Source of the DNA: Gammaproteobacteria bacterium
GTDB taxonomy: Bacteria; Pseudomonadota; Gammaproteobacteria; Steroidobacterales; Steroidobacteraceae
NCBI GenBank assembly: GCA_027459765.1
Contig: DAIDHD010000028.1
Span: forward strand, 1-64,000
Direction of reading: 5' to 3'
Length of the DNA: 64,000 bases
In this document: piece by piece, positions 21,260 to 30,221 of the stretch
How positions within the stretch are numbered: position 1 is the first letter of the stretch
Layout: each line of letters starts with the position of its first letter
The notes under the pieces: generated by a model
Told to the model about the DNA's origin: nothing
Seen by the model: the letters and a program-made list of their open reading frames with translations, nothing else
Database searches by the model: none
Program-made: the position numbers and the translations under genes

Positions 21260-21265
21260 ATTATA
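21260..21265 (-). promoter_or_regulatory. Consensus -10 box of the glgP operon
   Basis: Perfect TATAAT on the minus strand, 10 bases upstream of the glgP ATG. No convincing -35 is found 16-18 bases upstream. The predicted start site is about 4 bases before the ATG and the short spacer (AACCACTAAG) has no Shine-Dalgarno, suggesting a near-leaderless transcript. It lies in the 72-base gap between divergent glgP and ppgK. Confidence 0.5.
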
Positions 21266-21321
21266 TGCAGGCTCGCCCGCGCGGCGTGTGAATCCTCGTC
21301 TCGACCCGAAGGAGACTCGAC

Positions 21322-22083
21322 GTGAACGACCCGGATCTGGCCGTCGGCATCGATGTGGGCGGCTCGTCCATCAAGTGCGCGCTGGTCGACTTGCGAAGCG
21401 GCCGGTTCGCGAGCGAGCGCTTCAGCGTGCCCACGCCCGCGCACGGCTCGGTCGACGCACTGCTCGACGCGCTCGCCACCGCGGCGGCGCATCTGCCTGG
21501 CGGACACGCCGTCGGCGTCGCGTTCCCGAGCGTGATCCGCAACGGCATCGTTCGGACCGCGGCGAACATCAACAAGGACTGGATCGGACAACCGCTCGCG
21601 GCGCGTGCCGCGGCGCACCTGGGGCGGTCGGTGACGGCCATCAACGACGCCGACGCGGCTGGGTTCGCGGAACAGCGCTACGGCGCGGCGCACGACGCGA
21701 CCGGCACCGTTTTGGTGCTGACGCTCGGCACCGGCATCGGCAGCGCGCTGTTCGTCGACGGCCGCCTGGTTCCGAACACCGAGCTCGGCCACCTGCAGGT
21801 GCGCGGCATGGAGGCGGAGCAGCGCGCCTCCGGGCGCGCCAAGGTGGAGCGTGCGCTCGACTGGGACGCGTGGGCGGCGGAACTCAACCTGGTTCTCGCC
21901 GAAATGCACGCGCTGCTCTGGCCCGACCTCATCGTCCTGTGCGGCGGCATCACCGAGGAGCCGGAGCGGTTCCTGGACAAGCTTCGCTGCGAAGCGCCGT
22001 TGCGCATCGGCGCCTTGCGCGCGGATGCCGGCATCGTCGGCGCGGCGCTGGCGACGACGCTGGCCGCGCCCGCGTCGCGCTGA
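21322..22083 (+). CDS. ppgK: Polyphosphate glucokinase (ROK family)
   Basis: 253 aa. Phosphorylates glucose to glucose-6-P using inorganic polyphosphate (or ATP). N-terminal phosphate loop 'GIDVGGSSIKCALVD'; 'RTAANINKDWIGQPL' and 'INDADAAGFAEQRYG' closely match actinobacterial PPGK; 'LTLGTGIGSALFVDGRLVPNTELGHL' follows. Absence of the ROK zinc motif (CxCGxxGC) is as in PPGK. Start GTG 21322 with AAGGAG about 8 bases upstream. Divergent from the glg operon; it would capture the free glucose set loose by GlgX and MalQ and feed zwf. The enzyme type is best known from actinobacteria, so transfer is possible. Confidence 0.93.
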   Translation: MNDPDLAVGIDVGGSSIKCALVDLRSGRFASERFSVPTPAHGSVDALLDALATAAAHLPGGHAVGVAFPSVIRNGIVRTAANINKDWIGQPLAARAAAHLGRSVTAINDADAAGFAEQRYGAAHDATGTVLVLTLGTGIGSALFVDGRLVPNTELGHLQVRGMEAEQRASGRAKVERALDWDAWAAELNLVLAEMHALLWPDLIVLCGGITEEPERFLDKLRCEAPLRIGALRADAGIVGAALATTLAAPASR

Positions 22084-22098
22084 GGAAGCGAGGCAGCG

Positions 22099-22716
22099 GT
22101 GCGAGGCCGATCGCTCCTCGCCCTGGGGCTCTGCGTGGCCTTGCTGGCGGCTTGTGCCAGCGCGCCGCCCGCGCCCACCGGGCGCGGGACCGGAACTCCG
22201 CTGGAGGCGGTGCCTGCCGGGGGCGCGACGGCTGCCGCCCAAGCGGTACCGTCGGCGCCGGTCACCGAGCCGGCGTCGACCGGCGAGGCCGCGACGGGCA
22301 CGCCGGACGCGGCATCGAGCGACCCGCGCCAGGTGTTCCTCGCCCGCGCCGAGGCCATGCTCGGTCAGCCCTATCGCTATGGCGGCAAGCAACCGGGCGG
22401 CTTCGACTGCAGCGGCCTCGTGTCCTACGCCGCGAGCGGCGCGGGGATCTCCCTGCCGCGCACCACGCGGCAATTGATGCATGTCGGCAAGCGCGTACGC
22501 CGCTCGCAGATCGAGCCGGGCGATCTGGTGTTCATGCGCCTCCAGCACCGCGTGCTGCACGTCGGGATCGCCCTAGGCAACGACCTCTTCATCCACGCGC
22601 CGTCCTACGGCGAGCGAGTGCGCGTCGACTCCCTCGCCGCACCGCCCTACGCACGCCACTTCCTGGGCGCGCGGCGCGTGCTCGGCGGCGAGGCTAGAAT
22701 GTCTGGCTCGAATTGA
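22099..22716 (+). CDS. NlpC/P60-family lipoprotein (cell-wall peptidase)
   Basis: 205 aa. Lipoprotein signal with lipobox 'LLAAC' (Cys19), then a Pro/Ala/Gly/Thr-rich linker (about 20-75) that could span the periplasm, then an NlpC/P60 cysteine peptidase domain with Cys104 ('GFDCSGLV'), His154 ('LHVGIALG') and His166. These enzymes cut peptidoglycan stem peptides (Spr/MepS type). Start is GTG 22099, 15 bases after ppgK, so it may share that transcript, but no functional link is obvious. Confidence 0.9.
   Translation: MRGRSLLALGLCVALLAACASAPPAPTGRGTGTPLEAVPAGGATAAAQAVPSAPVTEPASTGEAATGTPDAASSDPRQVFLARAEAMLGQPYRYGGKQPGGFDCSGLVSYAASGAGISLPRTTRQLMHVGKRVRRSQIEPGDLVFMRLQHRVLHVGIALGNDLFIHAPSYGERVRVDSLAAPPYARHFLGARRVLGGEARMSGSN
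22695..22700 (+). promoter_or_regulatory. Probable -10 box for gstA
   Basis: TAGAAT at 22695-22700, inside the 3' end of the NlpC/P60 gene, 37 bases before the gstA start. It would give a leader of about 31 bases that includes the GGAGG ribosome site. No clear -35. Confidence 0.4.
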
Positions 22717-22737
22717 TCCACCGGAGGAATGCCCACG

Positions 22738-23346
22738 ATGAAGCTCTACTACTCGCCCGGCGCATGCTCGATCGCCTCTCACATCGCGCTGCGCGAGGCC
22801 GGATTGCCGTTCACCCTCGAGAAGGTCAATCTCAAGAGCAAGAAGACCGAGAGCGGGAACGATTTCCTCGCCGTCAATTCCAAGGGCTCGGTACCCGCAC
22901 TGCAGATCGACGGCATCGGCGTGCTCACCGAGGGCCCGGCCATCCTGCAGTACATCGCCGACCAGAAGCCGGAGACCCGGCTCGCGCCGCGCGCCGGCAG
23001 CATCGAGCGCTATCGGCTGATGGAGGCCCTCAATTACCTCGGCTCGGAACTGCACAAGAGCTACTCCCCGCTGTTCAACCCCGCGCTCGGCGCGGAGGCG
23101 AAACAGGCCGCCATCGCCCAAGTGGGCAAGCGGCTCGATTGGCTGAGCGGCCAGCTCGGCTCGAAGCGGTTCTTGCTGGGTGAGGATTTCACCGTAGCGG
23201 ACGCTTACCTGTACGCGGTGCTGTCGTGGTCGGGTCTGGTGGGTGTCGACCTGTCGCACTGGCCGACGCTGACCGCCTTCGCCGCACGCGTCGCCGAACG
23301 GCCCGCGGTCAAGGCGGCGCGCGCCGCCGAGGGGCTCGCCGCCTGA
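22738..23346 (+). CDS. gstA: Glutathione S-transferase (beta class, GstA-like)
   Basis: 202 aa, the length of E. coli GstA (201). N-terminal thioredoxin-fold domain beginning 'MKLYYSPGACSIASHIALRE', where Cys10 is the residue that forms the mixed disulfide with glutathione in beta-class enzymes, then 'GSVPALQ' (cis-Pro) and 'LTEGPAILQYIAD'. The helical C-terminal domain contains 'DFTVADAYLYAVL'. ATG 22738 was chosen over 22729 because GGAGG (22723-22727) is 10 bases from the former but only one from the latter and because it matches the family N-terminus. Conjugates electrophiles or reduces disulfides in the cytosol. Confidence 0.95.
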   Translation: MKLYYSPGACSIASHIALREAGLPFTLEKVNLKSKKTESGNDFLAVNSKGSVPALQIDGIGVLTEGPAILQYIADQKPETRLAPRAGSIERYRLMEALNYLGSELHKSYSPLFNPALGAEAKQAAIAQVGKRLDWLSGQLGSKRFLLGEDFTVADAYLYAVLSWSGLVGVDLSHWPTLTAFAARVAERPAVKAARAAEGLAA

Positions 23347-23380
23347 CGCCAGGCCCCGGTTAGCCTCAGCTAGGCCAAAG

Positions 23381-25174
23381 CTAGCCCCCGGCGGCAGCCT
23401 CGCCGCCGGGGACGCCGAACTGCAGCGCAGCGAGCCGGGCGTACAGGGGACTGTGATCGAGTAGCTGTGCGTGCGTTCCCACCGCCACCTTGTGGCCGTG
23501 ATCCAGCACCACGATCCGGTCCGCCTTGAGCACCGTGGCGAGCCGGTGCGCGATGATCAGCGTGGTGCGCCCCTGCATCAGCTTCTCGAGCGCCGCCTGT
23601 ACCAGGCGCTCGGACTCTGCGTCGAGCGCGCTGGTCGCCTCGTCGAGCAGCAGTATGGGCGGATCCTTGAGGATGGCGCGCGCCAACGCAATGCGCTGGC
23701 GCTGGCCGCCTGAGAGGCGCGTGCCGCGCTCGCCCAGGAAAGTGTCGTACCCCTCGGGCAGCTGGCGCAGGAAGCCGTCCGCCGCCGCGGCGCGCGCCGC
23801 CGCCTCGATCTCGGCGTCGCTGGCATCCGGCCGGCCATAGCGGATGTTGTCGCGGGCACTGGCGCCGAACAGCACCGTGTCCTGCGGCACGAGCCCGATC
23901 TGCGCCCGGACCCGCACCGGGTCGGCGTCGGCGAGGCGCCGTCCGTCGATGACGACCTGCCCGGAATCCGGATCGTAGAATCGCAGCAGGAGCTGAAACG
24001 CGGTGCTCTTGCCCGCGCCGGAGGGGCCTACCAGGGCGATGGTCTCGCCGGGTTCCACCTCCAGGCTGAAGCCGTCGAGTGCGGCGGTTTCGGGGCGCGA
24101 CGGATAGTGGAAGGTGACGTTGTCGAAGCGGATCGCGCCGCGCACGCGCTTCGGCCACTCGAGCGGCTGCGCGGGGGCCATGATGGCCGGCTGCGCACGC
24201 AGCAGCTCGTCCAGGCGCTCCATCGCGCCGGCTGCGCGCTGCACCTCGCCCCACATCTCGGTGAGCGCCGCGGCCGAACTGCCGACGAAGCCGGCGTACA
24301 GCAGGAACTGCGCCAGTTGGCCGCCGGTCATGGTGCCGGCGAGCACCTCGTGGGCGCCCAGCCAGAGCACGAAGGTGATCCCCGCGAACACCAGCGTGAT
24401 GCCCATGGCGGTGAGCAGCGCGCGCACCCGCGTGCGGCGCAAGGCGGTCGCGAAACTGTCCTCGATCGCCCCCCCGTAGCGCCGGCTCTGCAATTCCTCG
24501 AGGGTGAATGCCTGCACCGTCTGGATCGCGTTGAGCGTCTCGCCGGCAAGCCCGCTGGTGTCCGCTATGCGGTCCTGCGAAGCGCGCGACAGCCCCCGCA
24601 CCCGGCGGCCGATGACGATGAGCGGCGCCACCACCACCGGGATCATCACCAGGATCGCGGCGGTGAGCTTGGCGCTGGTCAGCACCAGCATCAGGAGCGC
24701 GCCGATCAGACTCAACGTGGAACGCAGCAGGATGGACAGATTGACGCCTGCGATCGCCTGCACCAGGGTCGAATCGGTGGTGAGTCGCGACAGCACCTCG
24801 CCGACGCGGGTGGTCTCGAAGAAGGTTGGATCCATGCGCACGATGCGCCGATACACCGCCGTGCGCACGTCCGCCACGACGCGTTCGCCGAGCCAGGTGA
24901 CCAGATAGAAGCGCAGCGCCGCGAACGTGCCGAACACCACGGCCAGCGCCAGGAACCCGATGAAGTAGCGATTGATGGTGCGCGCGTCGTTGGCCGCGAG
25001 GCCATGATCGATGAGCTGGCGCAGCGCGAGCGGCAGTCCCAGCATGGTGACGGTCGCCACCAGCAAGGCGCCCAGCGCAGCCAGCATTCTGGCGCGATAG
25101 GGACGCAGGAACGGCAGCAGCGACGCCAGGGGCCCCAAGGATTTGCCGGCGGCTCGATCGGTGGAGGTCTTCAT
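23381..25174 (-). CDS. ABC exporter half-transporter (permease fused to ATPase)
   Basis: 597 aa. N-terminal six-helix exporter domain (about 30-320) and C-terminal ATPase with Walker A 'GPSGAGKST', signature 'LSGGQRQRIALARA', Walker B 'ILLLDEATSALD' and switch His in 'IIAHRLATV'. It fits the homodimeric ABCB/MsbA-LmrA group that exports lipids, peptides or drugs. Monocistronic, convergent with gstA and divergent from the TonB receptor. The true msbA is usually next to lpxK, which is not here, so this is more likely a lipid/drug exporter of unknown substrate. Start ATG 25174 places the first helix normally. Confidence 0.9.
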   Translation of the reverse strand: MKTSTDRAAGKSLGPLASLLPFLRPYRARMLAALGALLVATVTMLGLPLALRQLIDHGLAANDARTINRYFIGFLALAVVFGTFAALRFYLVTWLGERVVADVRTAVYRRIVRMDPTFFETTRVGEVLSRLTTDSTLVQAIAGVNLSILLRSTLSLIGALLMLVLTSAKLTAAILVMIPVVVAPLIVIGRRVRGLSRASQDRIADTSGLAGETLNAIQTVQAFTLEELQSRRYGGAIEDSFATALRRTRVRALLTAMGITLVFAGITFVLWLGAHEVLAGTMTGGQLAQFLLYAGFVGSSAAALTEMWGEVQRAAGAMERLDELLRAQPAIMAPAQPLEWPKRVRGAIRFDNVTFHYPSRPETAALDGFSLEVEPGETIALVGPSGAGKSTAFQLLLRFYDPDSGQVVIDGRRLADADPVRVRAQIGLVPQDTVLFGASARDNIRYGRPDASDAEIEAAARAAAADGFLRQLPEGYDTFLGERGTRLSGGQRQRIALARAILKDPPILLLDEATSALDAESERLVQAALEKLMQGRTTLIIAHRLATVLKADRIVVLDHGHKVAVGTHAQLLDHSPLYARLAALQFGVPGGEAAAGG

Positions 25175-25237
25175 GTGGTAATGATCCCACAGTCGCCCGG
25201 GGTGCGGCGCGCGGCGGGAAATCAGGGGCCGGCCGCA

Positions 25238-25266
25238 TTGCCTTTCGGCCGCAGGGCGGCTAAGGT
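25238..25266 (+). promoter_or_regulatory. Probable sigma-70 promoter of the TonB receptor/fdhD pair
   Basis: TTGCCT at 25238-25243, an exact 17-base spacer and TAAGGT at 25261-25266, ending 29 bases before the receptor ATG. Spacing is ideal and the boxes match at four and three to four positions respectively. Confidence 0.45.
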
Positions 25267-25295
25267 TCGGAGCAAACAAACTCGGGGATGTAACG

Positions 25296-27818
25296 ATGCG
25301 TATGCGCCACAACTCGCTCCCGTCGCGTGCCTTTTACCTGCACCGCTGCGTCTCGTTGGCCCTGCTGGGGGCCGGTGCCGCGTACGGCACCTTCGGAGCA
25401 CGTGCGGCACTCGCGGATGCCACCGCCGAGCAGGGGTCCCAGGGACCGCTACAGGAAATCGTGGTCACGGCCACGCGGCGCGACGAATCCTTGAGCAAGG
25501 TGCCGATCAGCGTCACCGCGTTCACCCAGGAATCGCTGGACGAGCGCGGCATCAAGGATTTCAACGACGTCGCCCGTTTCACCCCGGGCGTGAACGTGGA
25601 CAACTCCGGTACGAACAACATCTCCATCCGCGGCATTGCCTCTTCCGGCGGCGCCGGCACCACCGGCATCTATCTGGACGACACGCCCATCCAGATGCGC
25701 GCACTCGCGTTCAACCCGGACGAAGCGCTGCCGAAGACCTTCGACATCGACCGCGTCGAAGTGCTGCGCGGCCCCCAGGGCACCCTTTTCGGCGCCGGTT
25801 CCGAGGGTGGCACGGTGCGCTACATCACCACCCAGCCGAGTTTGACCAAGAGCAGCGTCTACAGCCGCGACGAGGTCTCGTACACGCAGGGCGGCGACCC
25901 GAGCTACGAGGCTGGTGTCGCCGCCGGCACGCCGATCATCGACGGCACGCTCGGCATCCGCGCCAGCGTCTGGTACCGCCGCGACGGCGGCTACGTGGAC
26001 CTGGTGGATCCGACCACGCTCGGGACCGTGCAGAAGAACGCCAACTACGACCAAACCAGCCTGTTCCGCCTCGCGGCGGTGTGGGCGCCGGCGGACGGAT
26101 GGACCGTCACGCCGAGCATCTACTACCAGGACCGCTATCGAAACAACGTCGAGGCGTACTGGCCGCTCTACTCCAATCCGTCCTCCGACCGCTTCGTGAG
26201 CGCGGACCCGGATCGCCGCTCCGCGCCCGACCGGTTCTACCTGACCGCGATGAAGGTCGAGGGCGACGTCGGCTTCGCCAAGCTCATCGAGAACACCTCC
26301 TACTATCACCGCAAGGAGGAGACGGGCTACGAGGGGACCATCTACAACCTGGGCTTCTATCAGCGCAGCGTTTTCGTCTCCACCTTGCCGAACGGATCGG
26401 CGGGCCCCGCCGGCTCCGGGATCCTGCCAGGCTTGTACCCCCTGATCGACGGCAACGGAATCCATCTGCCGCCAGGCGCGACCGACTACCGCTCGCCGGC
26501 CTCGATCGACAACGGCCAGCAGAACATCGTCGAGGAAGTCCGACTGCAGTCGAAGGACTCGGCCTCGCCGCTCGTCTGGACCACGGGCCTGTTCTTCGCC
26601 GCCAATCGCCAGAGCTACCTCGAGCAGATCCACGATCCGAACCTGAATCAGCTGTCGCTGGCCGCGACCGGCCAGCCGTATACGAACTGGTTCTACGACG
26701 TGAGTCAGCCAACGTTCCCGCCGGTGACCTACGACCCGCGCTTCCCGAACGATTCCTACTTCCTCCAGACCGAGTCCGAGGACAAACAGTACGCGCTCTA
26801 CGGCGAGGGCAGCTACGCGTTCACCGACCAGTGGAAGCTCACCCTCGGCGCACGCTACTCGCGCCTGGAGTACTCCTTCAACACCCTCACCGGCGGCCCG
26901 CAGCTGTTCCTGTCGCCGCAGACCGGCACCGGCGACAAGAAGGAGAGCTCCTTTACGCCGAAGGTTAGCGTCGACTACCAGTACGACTCGCGCAATCTGT
27001 ACTACTTCACCTACGCCAAGGGATTCCGTCCGGGCGGCGCCAACAACCCGGTGCCGCAGGCGGCCTGCGGCACGGATTTCCAGAATTTCGGCATATCGGC
27101 GGCGCCGCAGACCTACGGATCGGACACGGTCAACAGCTTCGAGGTCGGCGCCAAGAACAACATCGACAACTGGATCAAGCTCGCCTCGAGCGTGTACTAC
27201 ATCCGCTGGAACAACATCCAGCAGACCGTGGTGCCACCGATCTGCCAGATCTCGTTCATCGCGAACCTGGGCCAGGCCACCGCCAAGGGCCTGGACCTGC
27301 AGGCCGACGTCGCGGTCAGCGATGCGTTCACCGTGGAACTCGCGGCCGGCTACACCGACGCCCGCTACACGCAGGATTCGCGCCTCTCGGCCGTGGAGGC
27401 CCAGCCACTGGTTTCGAGCGGTGACGCTATCTCCGGCCAGAGCGGGCAACCTAATCCGCCGATCACCGTGACCGTGGGCTTGCAGTACAAATTCGCCCTG
27501 CTCGGTCGCGACTCGTACGTGCGCTTCGACGACGAGTACCAGAGCGCCCCCAAGTGGCGCGGCGCGAGCCAGGACGCGGCCACGCTGCAGTACGATCCGG
27601 CGAACTACCTGCTGTCTTCGACCAACTTCGCCTCGCTGCGGGCGGGCATGCAGTTCGGCGGCTGGCAGGTGTCTCCGTTCGTCGACAACCTTTTCGACAC
27701 GCACACGGTGACGAACTACAACTGGAGCATCGATCCGGGCGACGGCAACAGCCGACTGCAGCGCCAGTTCACGTTCCGTCCGCGCACCTTCGGCCTGACG
27801 TTCACCTACCGCAACTGA
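25296..27818 (+). CDS. TonB-dependent outer-membrane receptor
   Basis: 840 aa. N-terminal signal peptide (about residues 12-40), a TonB-box-like 'QEIVVTATRRDES' near 53-65, a plug domain with 'RGIASSGGAGTTGIYLDDTPI' and 'DRVEVLRGPQGTLFGAGSEGGTVRYIT', then a beta-barrel. The last residues are 'GLTFTYRN', without the usual terminal aromatic residue. The style (ATRRxES, DVP/KVPISVTAF) is that of the large receptor families of steroid- or polymer-degrading proteobacteria; the substrate is not readable. Its stop overlaps the fdhD ATG (TGATG at 27816-27820), so the two are translated from one mRNA. Confidence 0.92.
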   Translation: MRMRHNSLPSRAFYLHRCVSLALLGAGAAYGTFGARAALADATAEQGSQGPLQEIVVTATRRDESLSKVPISVTAFTQESLDERGIKDFNDVARFTPGVNVDNSGTNNISIRGIASSGGAGTTGIYLDDTPIQMRALAFNPDEALPKTFDIDRVEVLRGPQGTLFGAGSEGGTVRYITTQPSLTKSSVYSRDEVSYTQGGDPSYEAGVAAGTPIIDGTLGIRASVWYRRDGGYVDLVDPTTLGTVQKNANYDQTSLFRLAAVWAPADGWTVTPSIYYQDRYRNNVEAYWPLYSNPSSDRFVSADPDRRSAPDRFYLTAMKVEGDVGFAKLIENTSYYHRKEETGYEGTIYNLGFYQRSVFVSTLPNGSAGPAGSGILPGLYPLIDGNGIHLPPGATDYRSPASIDNGQQNIVEEVRLQSKDSASPLVWTTGLFFAANRQSYLEQIHDPNLNQLSLAATGQPYTNWFYDVSQPTFPPVTYDPRFPNDSYFLQTESEDKQYALYGEGSYAFTDQWKLTLGARYSRLEYSFNTLTGGPQLFLSPQTGTGDKKESSFTPKVSVDYQYDSRNLYYFTYAKGFRPGGANNPVPQAACGTDFQNFGISAAPQTYGSDTVNSFEVGAKNNIDNWIKLASSVYYIRWNNIQQTVVPPICQISFIANLGQATAKGLDLQADVAVSDAFTVELAAGYTDARYTQDSRLSAVEAQPLVSSGDAISGQSGQPNPPITVTVGLQYKFALLGRDSYVRFDDEYQSAPKWRGASQDAATLQYDPANYLLSSTNFASLRAGMQFGGWQVSPFVDNLFDTHTVTNYNWSIDPGDGNSRLQRQFTFRPRTFGLTFTYRN

Positions 27819-28672
27819 TGGCCCGCAACACGCAGCCGCCCGGCGGGACGGTGGCCGTCCGGGTGGTGCGTGCGAGTCCGGGCTCGCGCCTCGACCAGGA
27901 GGACCGCGTCGCGGTCGAGGCACCGCTCGAAATCCAGCTGCACCATCCGGCCTTCGGACCGGAGCCCGCATCCTTCGGTACCACCATGCGTACGCCGGGT
28001 GACGACGAGTGCCTGGCAGCGGGACTGCTCTACGCCGAGGGCGTGATCGAGCGAGCGGCCGACATCGCGGCCATCGAAACCAGCACGCGGCGTCCCAACG
28101 TGGTTAACGTGCGCTTGCGCCCGGAGAAGCTGCTCGACGTGGCGGCGATGCCCGCCGCGCGCCGCTTCTCGGCGGGCTCGGCCTGCGGCGTCTGTGGCAC
28201 CACGGGCCTGGATGCGGCCATCGCGCGCGCGGCGGCCACCGTGATCGACAGCGACCTGCGGCTGCCGCTGTCGGTGCTGCTGGACCTGCCCGGGCGCATG
28301 CGCGCGTCTCAGGCGCGCTTCGGCGACACCGGCGGCATCCACGCCGCGGCTCTTTTCGACGCTGGCGGCGGGCTCGAATACCTCGCGGAGGACGTGGGCC
28401 GGCACAATGCCTTCGACAAGCTCGTGGGCGAGCGATTGCTCGAGGATGGGCTACCGCTCGCCGACCGCGTCGTGCTCCTGAGCGGACGCGCGAGCTTCGA
28501 GCTCGTGCAGAAGGCGTTGCGCGCCGGGGTCTCCGTGCTGGCCGCCATCGGCGCGCCGTCGAGCCTCGCCGTGAACCTCGCGCTCGCTTCGGGTCTCACC
28601 CTGGTCGGCTTCTTGCGCGAGCGGCACTGCAACGTCTATGCGAGCCCGGCACGCATCGTCGACGCGGCTTGA
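27818..28672 (+). CDS. fdhD: FdhD sulfurtransferase for molybdoenzyme maturation
   Basis: 284 aa. FdhD passes sulfur from IscS to the molybdenum cofactor before its insertion into formate dehydrogenase. Shown by the CxxC of 'GSACGVCGTTG' (Cys123, Cys126), 'FGDTGGIHAAALFD', 'EDVGRHNAFDKLVG', 'LSGRASFELVQKA' and 'AIGAPSSLAVNLA'. Length is normal. The start ATG overlaps the stop of the TonB receptor by one base. No formate dehydrogenase or molybdenum gene is in the window, so the target enzyme must be elsewhere. Coupling to an outer-membrane receptor is unusual. Confidence 0.95.
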   Translation: MARNTQPPGGTVAVRVVRASPGSRLDQEDRVAVEAPLEIQLHHPAFGPEPASFGTTMRTPGDDECLAAGLLYAEGVIERAADIAAIETSTRRPNVVNVRLRPEKLLDVAAMPAARRFSAGSACGVCGTTGLDAAIARAAATVIDSDLRLPLSVLLDLPGRMRASQARFGDTGGIHAAALFDAGGGLEYLAEDVGRHNAFDKLVGERLLEDGLPLADRVVLLSGRASFELVQKALRAGVSVLAAIGAPSSLAVNLALASGLTLVGFLRERHCNVYASPARIVDAA

Positions 28673-29227
28673 TCAGTTCACGGAATAACCGCGGCCCGTG
28701 AGGCAGGTGGTCAGCGCACGCCGATAGGCGTCGGACTGCGCGCGGCCTTCGGCCACGGCCTGATTGATCTGCGCCCGGTCCTGCGCCGTCTGCGCCTGGG
28801 CGTTGGCGTCCGCCGCCGAGCCGACGATGGCGCCGGTCACGCCGCCGAGCACCAGTCCGGCGCCCGCATTGTTGGGACCGCCGATGATGGAGCCCAGGAT
28901 CGCCCCGCCGATGGCGCCCACGGCCGTGCCGGCACCCGGGGGCGTCGTCGGCTGTACCACCACCTGTTGCGCGCCGGAGCCAGGCCGGCTCGGATCGAAG
29001 CCGGTCTGCTGAACCGCCCACTGGTGGCACTCATAGCGGTCGCGGTCGGTCTGTTCGGGACTCTGCCCCTGCGCCGGGTAGACGAAGATGCGCGGCGGGG
29101 GCGGCGGCGCCACCGTCACGGTCCGGGGCGGCGGAGCCACCACGCAGGCGGACAGCGTCGCCGCGGCGACCGCCACCAGGGCCGGAATCCCGCGCCGAAA
29201 GATGGACACCGATGAATGACTGGTCAT
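28673..29227 (-). CDS. Glycine-zipper lipoprotein of unknown function
   Basis: 184 aa. Lipoprotein signal with lipobox 'LSAC' (Cys28), then a proline-rich stretch ('APPPRTVTVAPPPPPR'), a short conserved segment 'DRDRYECHQWAVQQTGFDPSRP', a glycine-zipper helix pair ('GAIGGAILGSIIGG', 'LVLGGVTGAIVG', about residues 103-140) and a charged C-terminus with 'YRRALTTCLTGRGYSV'. Proteins of this build occur widely in proteobacteria and are thought to sit in the outer membrane or periplasm; their role is unknown. Stop abuts the fdhD stop tail-to-tail with no gap. Confidence 0.8.
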   Translation of the reverse strand: MTSHSSVSIFRRGIPALVAVAAATLSACVVAPPPRTVTVAPPPPPRIFVYPAQGQSPEQTDRDRYECHQWAVQQTGFDPSRPGSGAQQVVVQPTTPPGAGTAVGAIGGAILGSIIGGPNNAGAGLVLGGVTGAIVGSAADANAQAQTAQDRAQINQAVAEGRAQSDAYRRALTTCLTGRGYSVN

Positions 29228-29310
29228 GAAGCGCAGCTACCTCTGCAATGCCGGTCGTAAACGCCGACCCCTCGTATCCCGTTGACAAGCGCTCGACGGC
29301 GGAAGTTCGT

Positions 29311-30129
29311 TCAAGGTTTCGGGGCCTTGGCGGCGGATGAGGCCGGTTTGCGGAATTTCAAGATGAACTGGTCGGTTCGGCCGCGTATCACGGGGTCGAA
29401 CACGCGGGCAGTGTGCGGATCGGACGCCTGACGCAGCAACTTGCTCTCGCCGACGAATTCGAAGCCCGCCGCGAGCACCTCGGCCTTGACCTTCTGCGGG
29501 TCTATCCGGTGCAGAGTACCGGTGTCGCGCAGGCCCGACCCGGGCGCCGCCGTGTGGTCGAGAATGAAATACACGCCGCCTGGCCGCAGCATGTCGAACA
29601 CCAGTTGGTTGAAGATGCCCACGTCGAGACCCGGAAGGTTGTGCAGATCGTGGTAGTTCTGTGAGGTCCAGACGAGATCGACGGGTTCGGGCACCTTGAG
29701 GTCGCTGAACGGCTGCGCCACCACGGACACGTTCGCATAGGCCGGATCGGCCGCGAGCGCGCGCACCCGCGCGGCGAAATCAGGCGCACCGGCGGGCGCC
29801 GTGGCCGGTTGCACCGGTACCAGCGCGTAGACGTGCCCTGCGGGTCCCACGACCTTGGAGATGATGCGGGTGTAGTAGCCGCCGCCGGGCAGAAGTTCGG
29901 CGACCTTGAGCCCCGGCGCCACGCCGGCGAAGGCGAGCGTCTCGCCGGGCTTGCGGTTGGCGTCGCGCTGCCGATCGGCGTCCGGTCGATGCGCATCGGC
30001 GACCGCGTCGGCGATGAAAGACGGCACGGCGGACGGTGCGGCCGCCGCCACGGAGACGGCGCCCAGCCAGACCGCCCACGAAGTCAGCGCCAGAGACACC
30101 CATCCGAACTTCGAACCGTTGACTCGCAT
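29311..30129 (-). CDS. Exported class I SAM-dependent methyltransferase-like protein
   Basis: 272 aa from ATG 30129 (a GTG lies one codon upstream; GGGAG is 8 bases before the ATG). Signal peptide of about 32 residues ending 'SVAAAAPS', so the protein is probably periplasmic. The body resembles the COG4798 predicted methyltransferases: motif I '[17 protein letters not shown]' near 75, '[14 protein letters not shown]' near 155 and '[19 protein letters not shown]' near 190. A methyltransferase fold outside the cytosol is odd because SAM is cytosolic; the real activity is unproven. Monocistronic, divergent from sdaA. Confidence 0.82.
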   Translation of the reverse strand: MRVNGSKFGWVSLALTSWAVWLGAVSVAAAAPSAVPSFIADAVADAHRPDADRQRDANRKPGETLAFAGVAPGLKVAELLPGGGYYTRIISKVVGPAGHVYALVPVQPATAPAGAPDFAARVRALAADPAYANVSVVAQPFSDLKVPEPVDLVWTSQNYHDLHNLPGLDVGIFNQLVFDMLRPGGVYFILDHTAAPGSGLRDTGTLHRIDPQKVKAEVLAAGFEFVGESKLLRQASDPHTARVFDPVIRGRTDQFILKFRKPASSAAKAPKP

Positions 30130-30167
30130 CACGTTCTCTCCCTCGAGCCAAGGCGGCTCCCGGGCGG

Positions 30168-30190
30168 ATCATAACTCAGCGGCGTATCAT
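30168..30190. promoter_or_regulatory. Divergent promoter pair between the methyltransferase gene and sdaA
   Basis: On the minus strand TATGAT (30173-30168) would serve the methyltransferase gene with a leader of about 30 bases. On the plus strand TATCAT (30185-30190) would serve sdaA with a start near 30197, which supports ATG 30222 rather than ATG 30189 as the sdaA start. No good -35 boxes. Confidence 0.4.
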
Positions 30191-30221
30191 GACGCCGCAG
30201 TACCACGCGCAGACCCTCACC

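Noticed and set aside
22729..22737. ATG 22729 as the gstA start
   Set aside because: Only one base from the GGAGG site; ATG 22738 has proper spacing and the conserved MKLYYSPGACS start.
24107..26968. A 953-codon plus-strand frame spanning the ABC exporter and the TonB receptor
   Set aside because: It runs antisense to one gene and out of frame with the other, both with intact family motifs; the translation is Arg/Gln/His-rich with no domain.
30189..30221. Upstream ATG for sdaA at 30189
   Set aside because: It overlaps the likely -10 box and adds residues not found in the family; ATG 30222 gives exactly 454 aa and the standard N-terminus.
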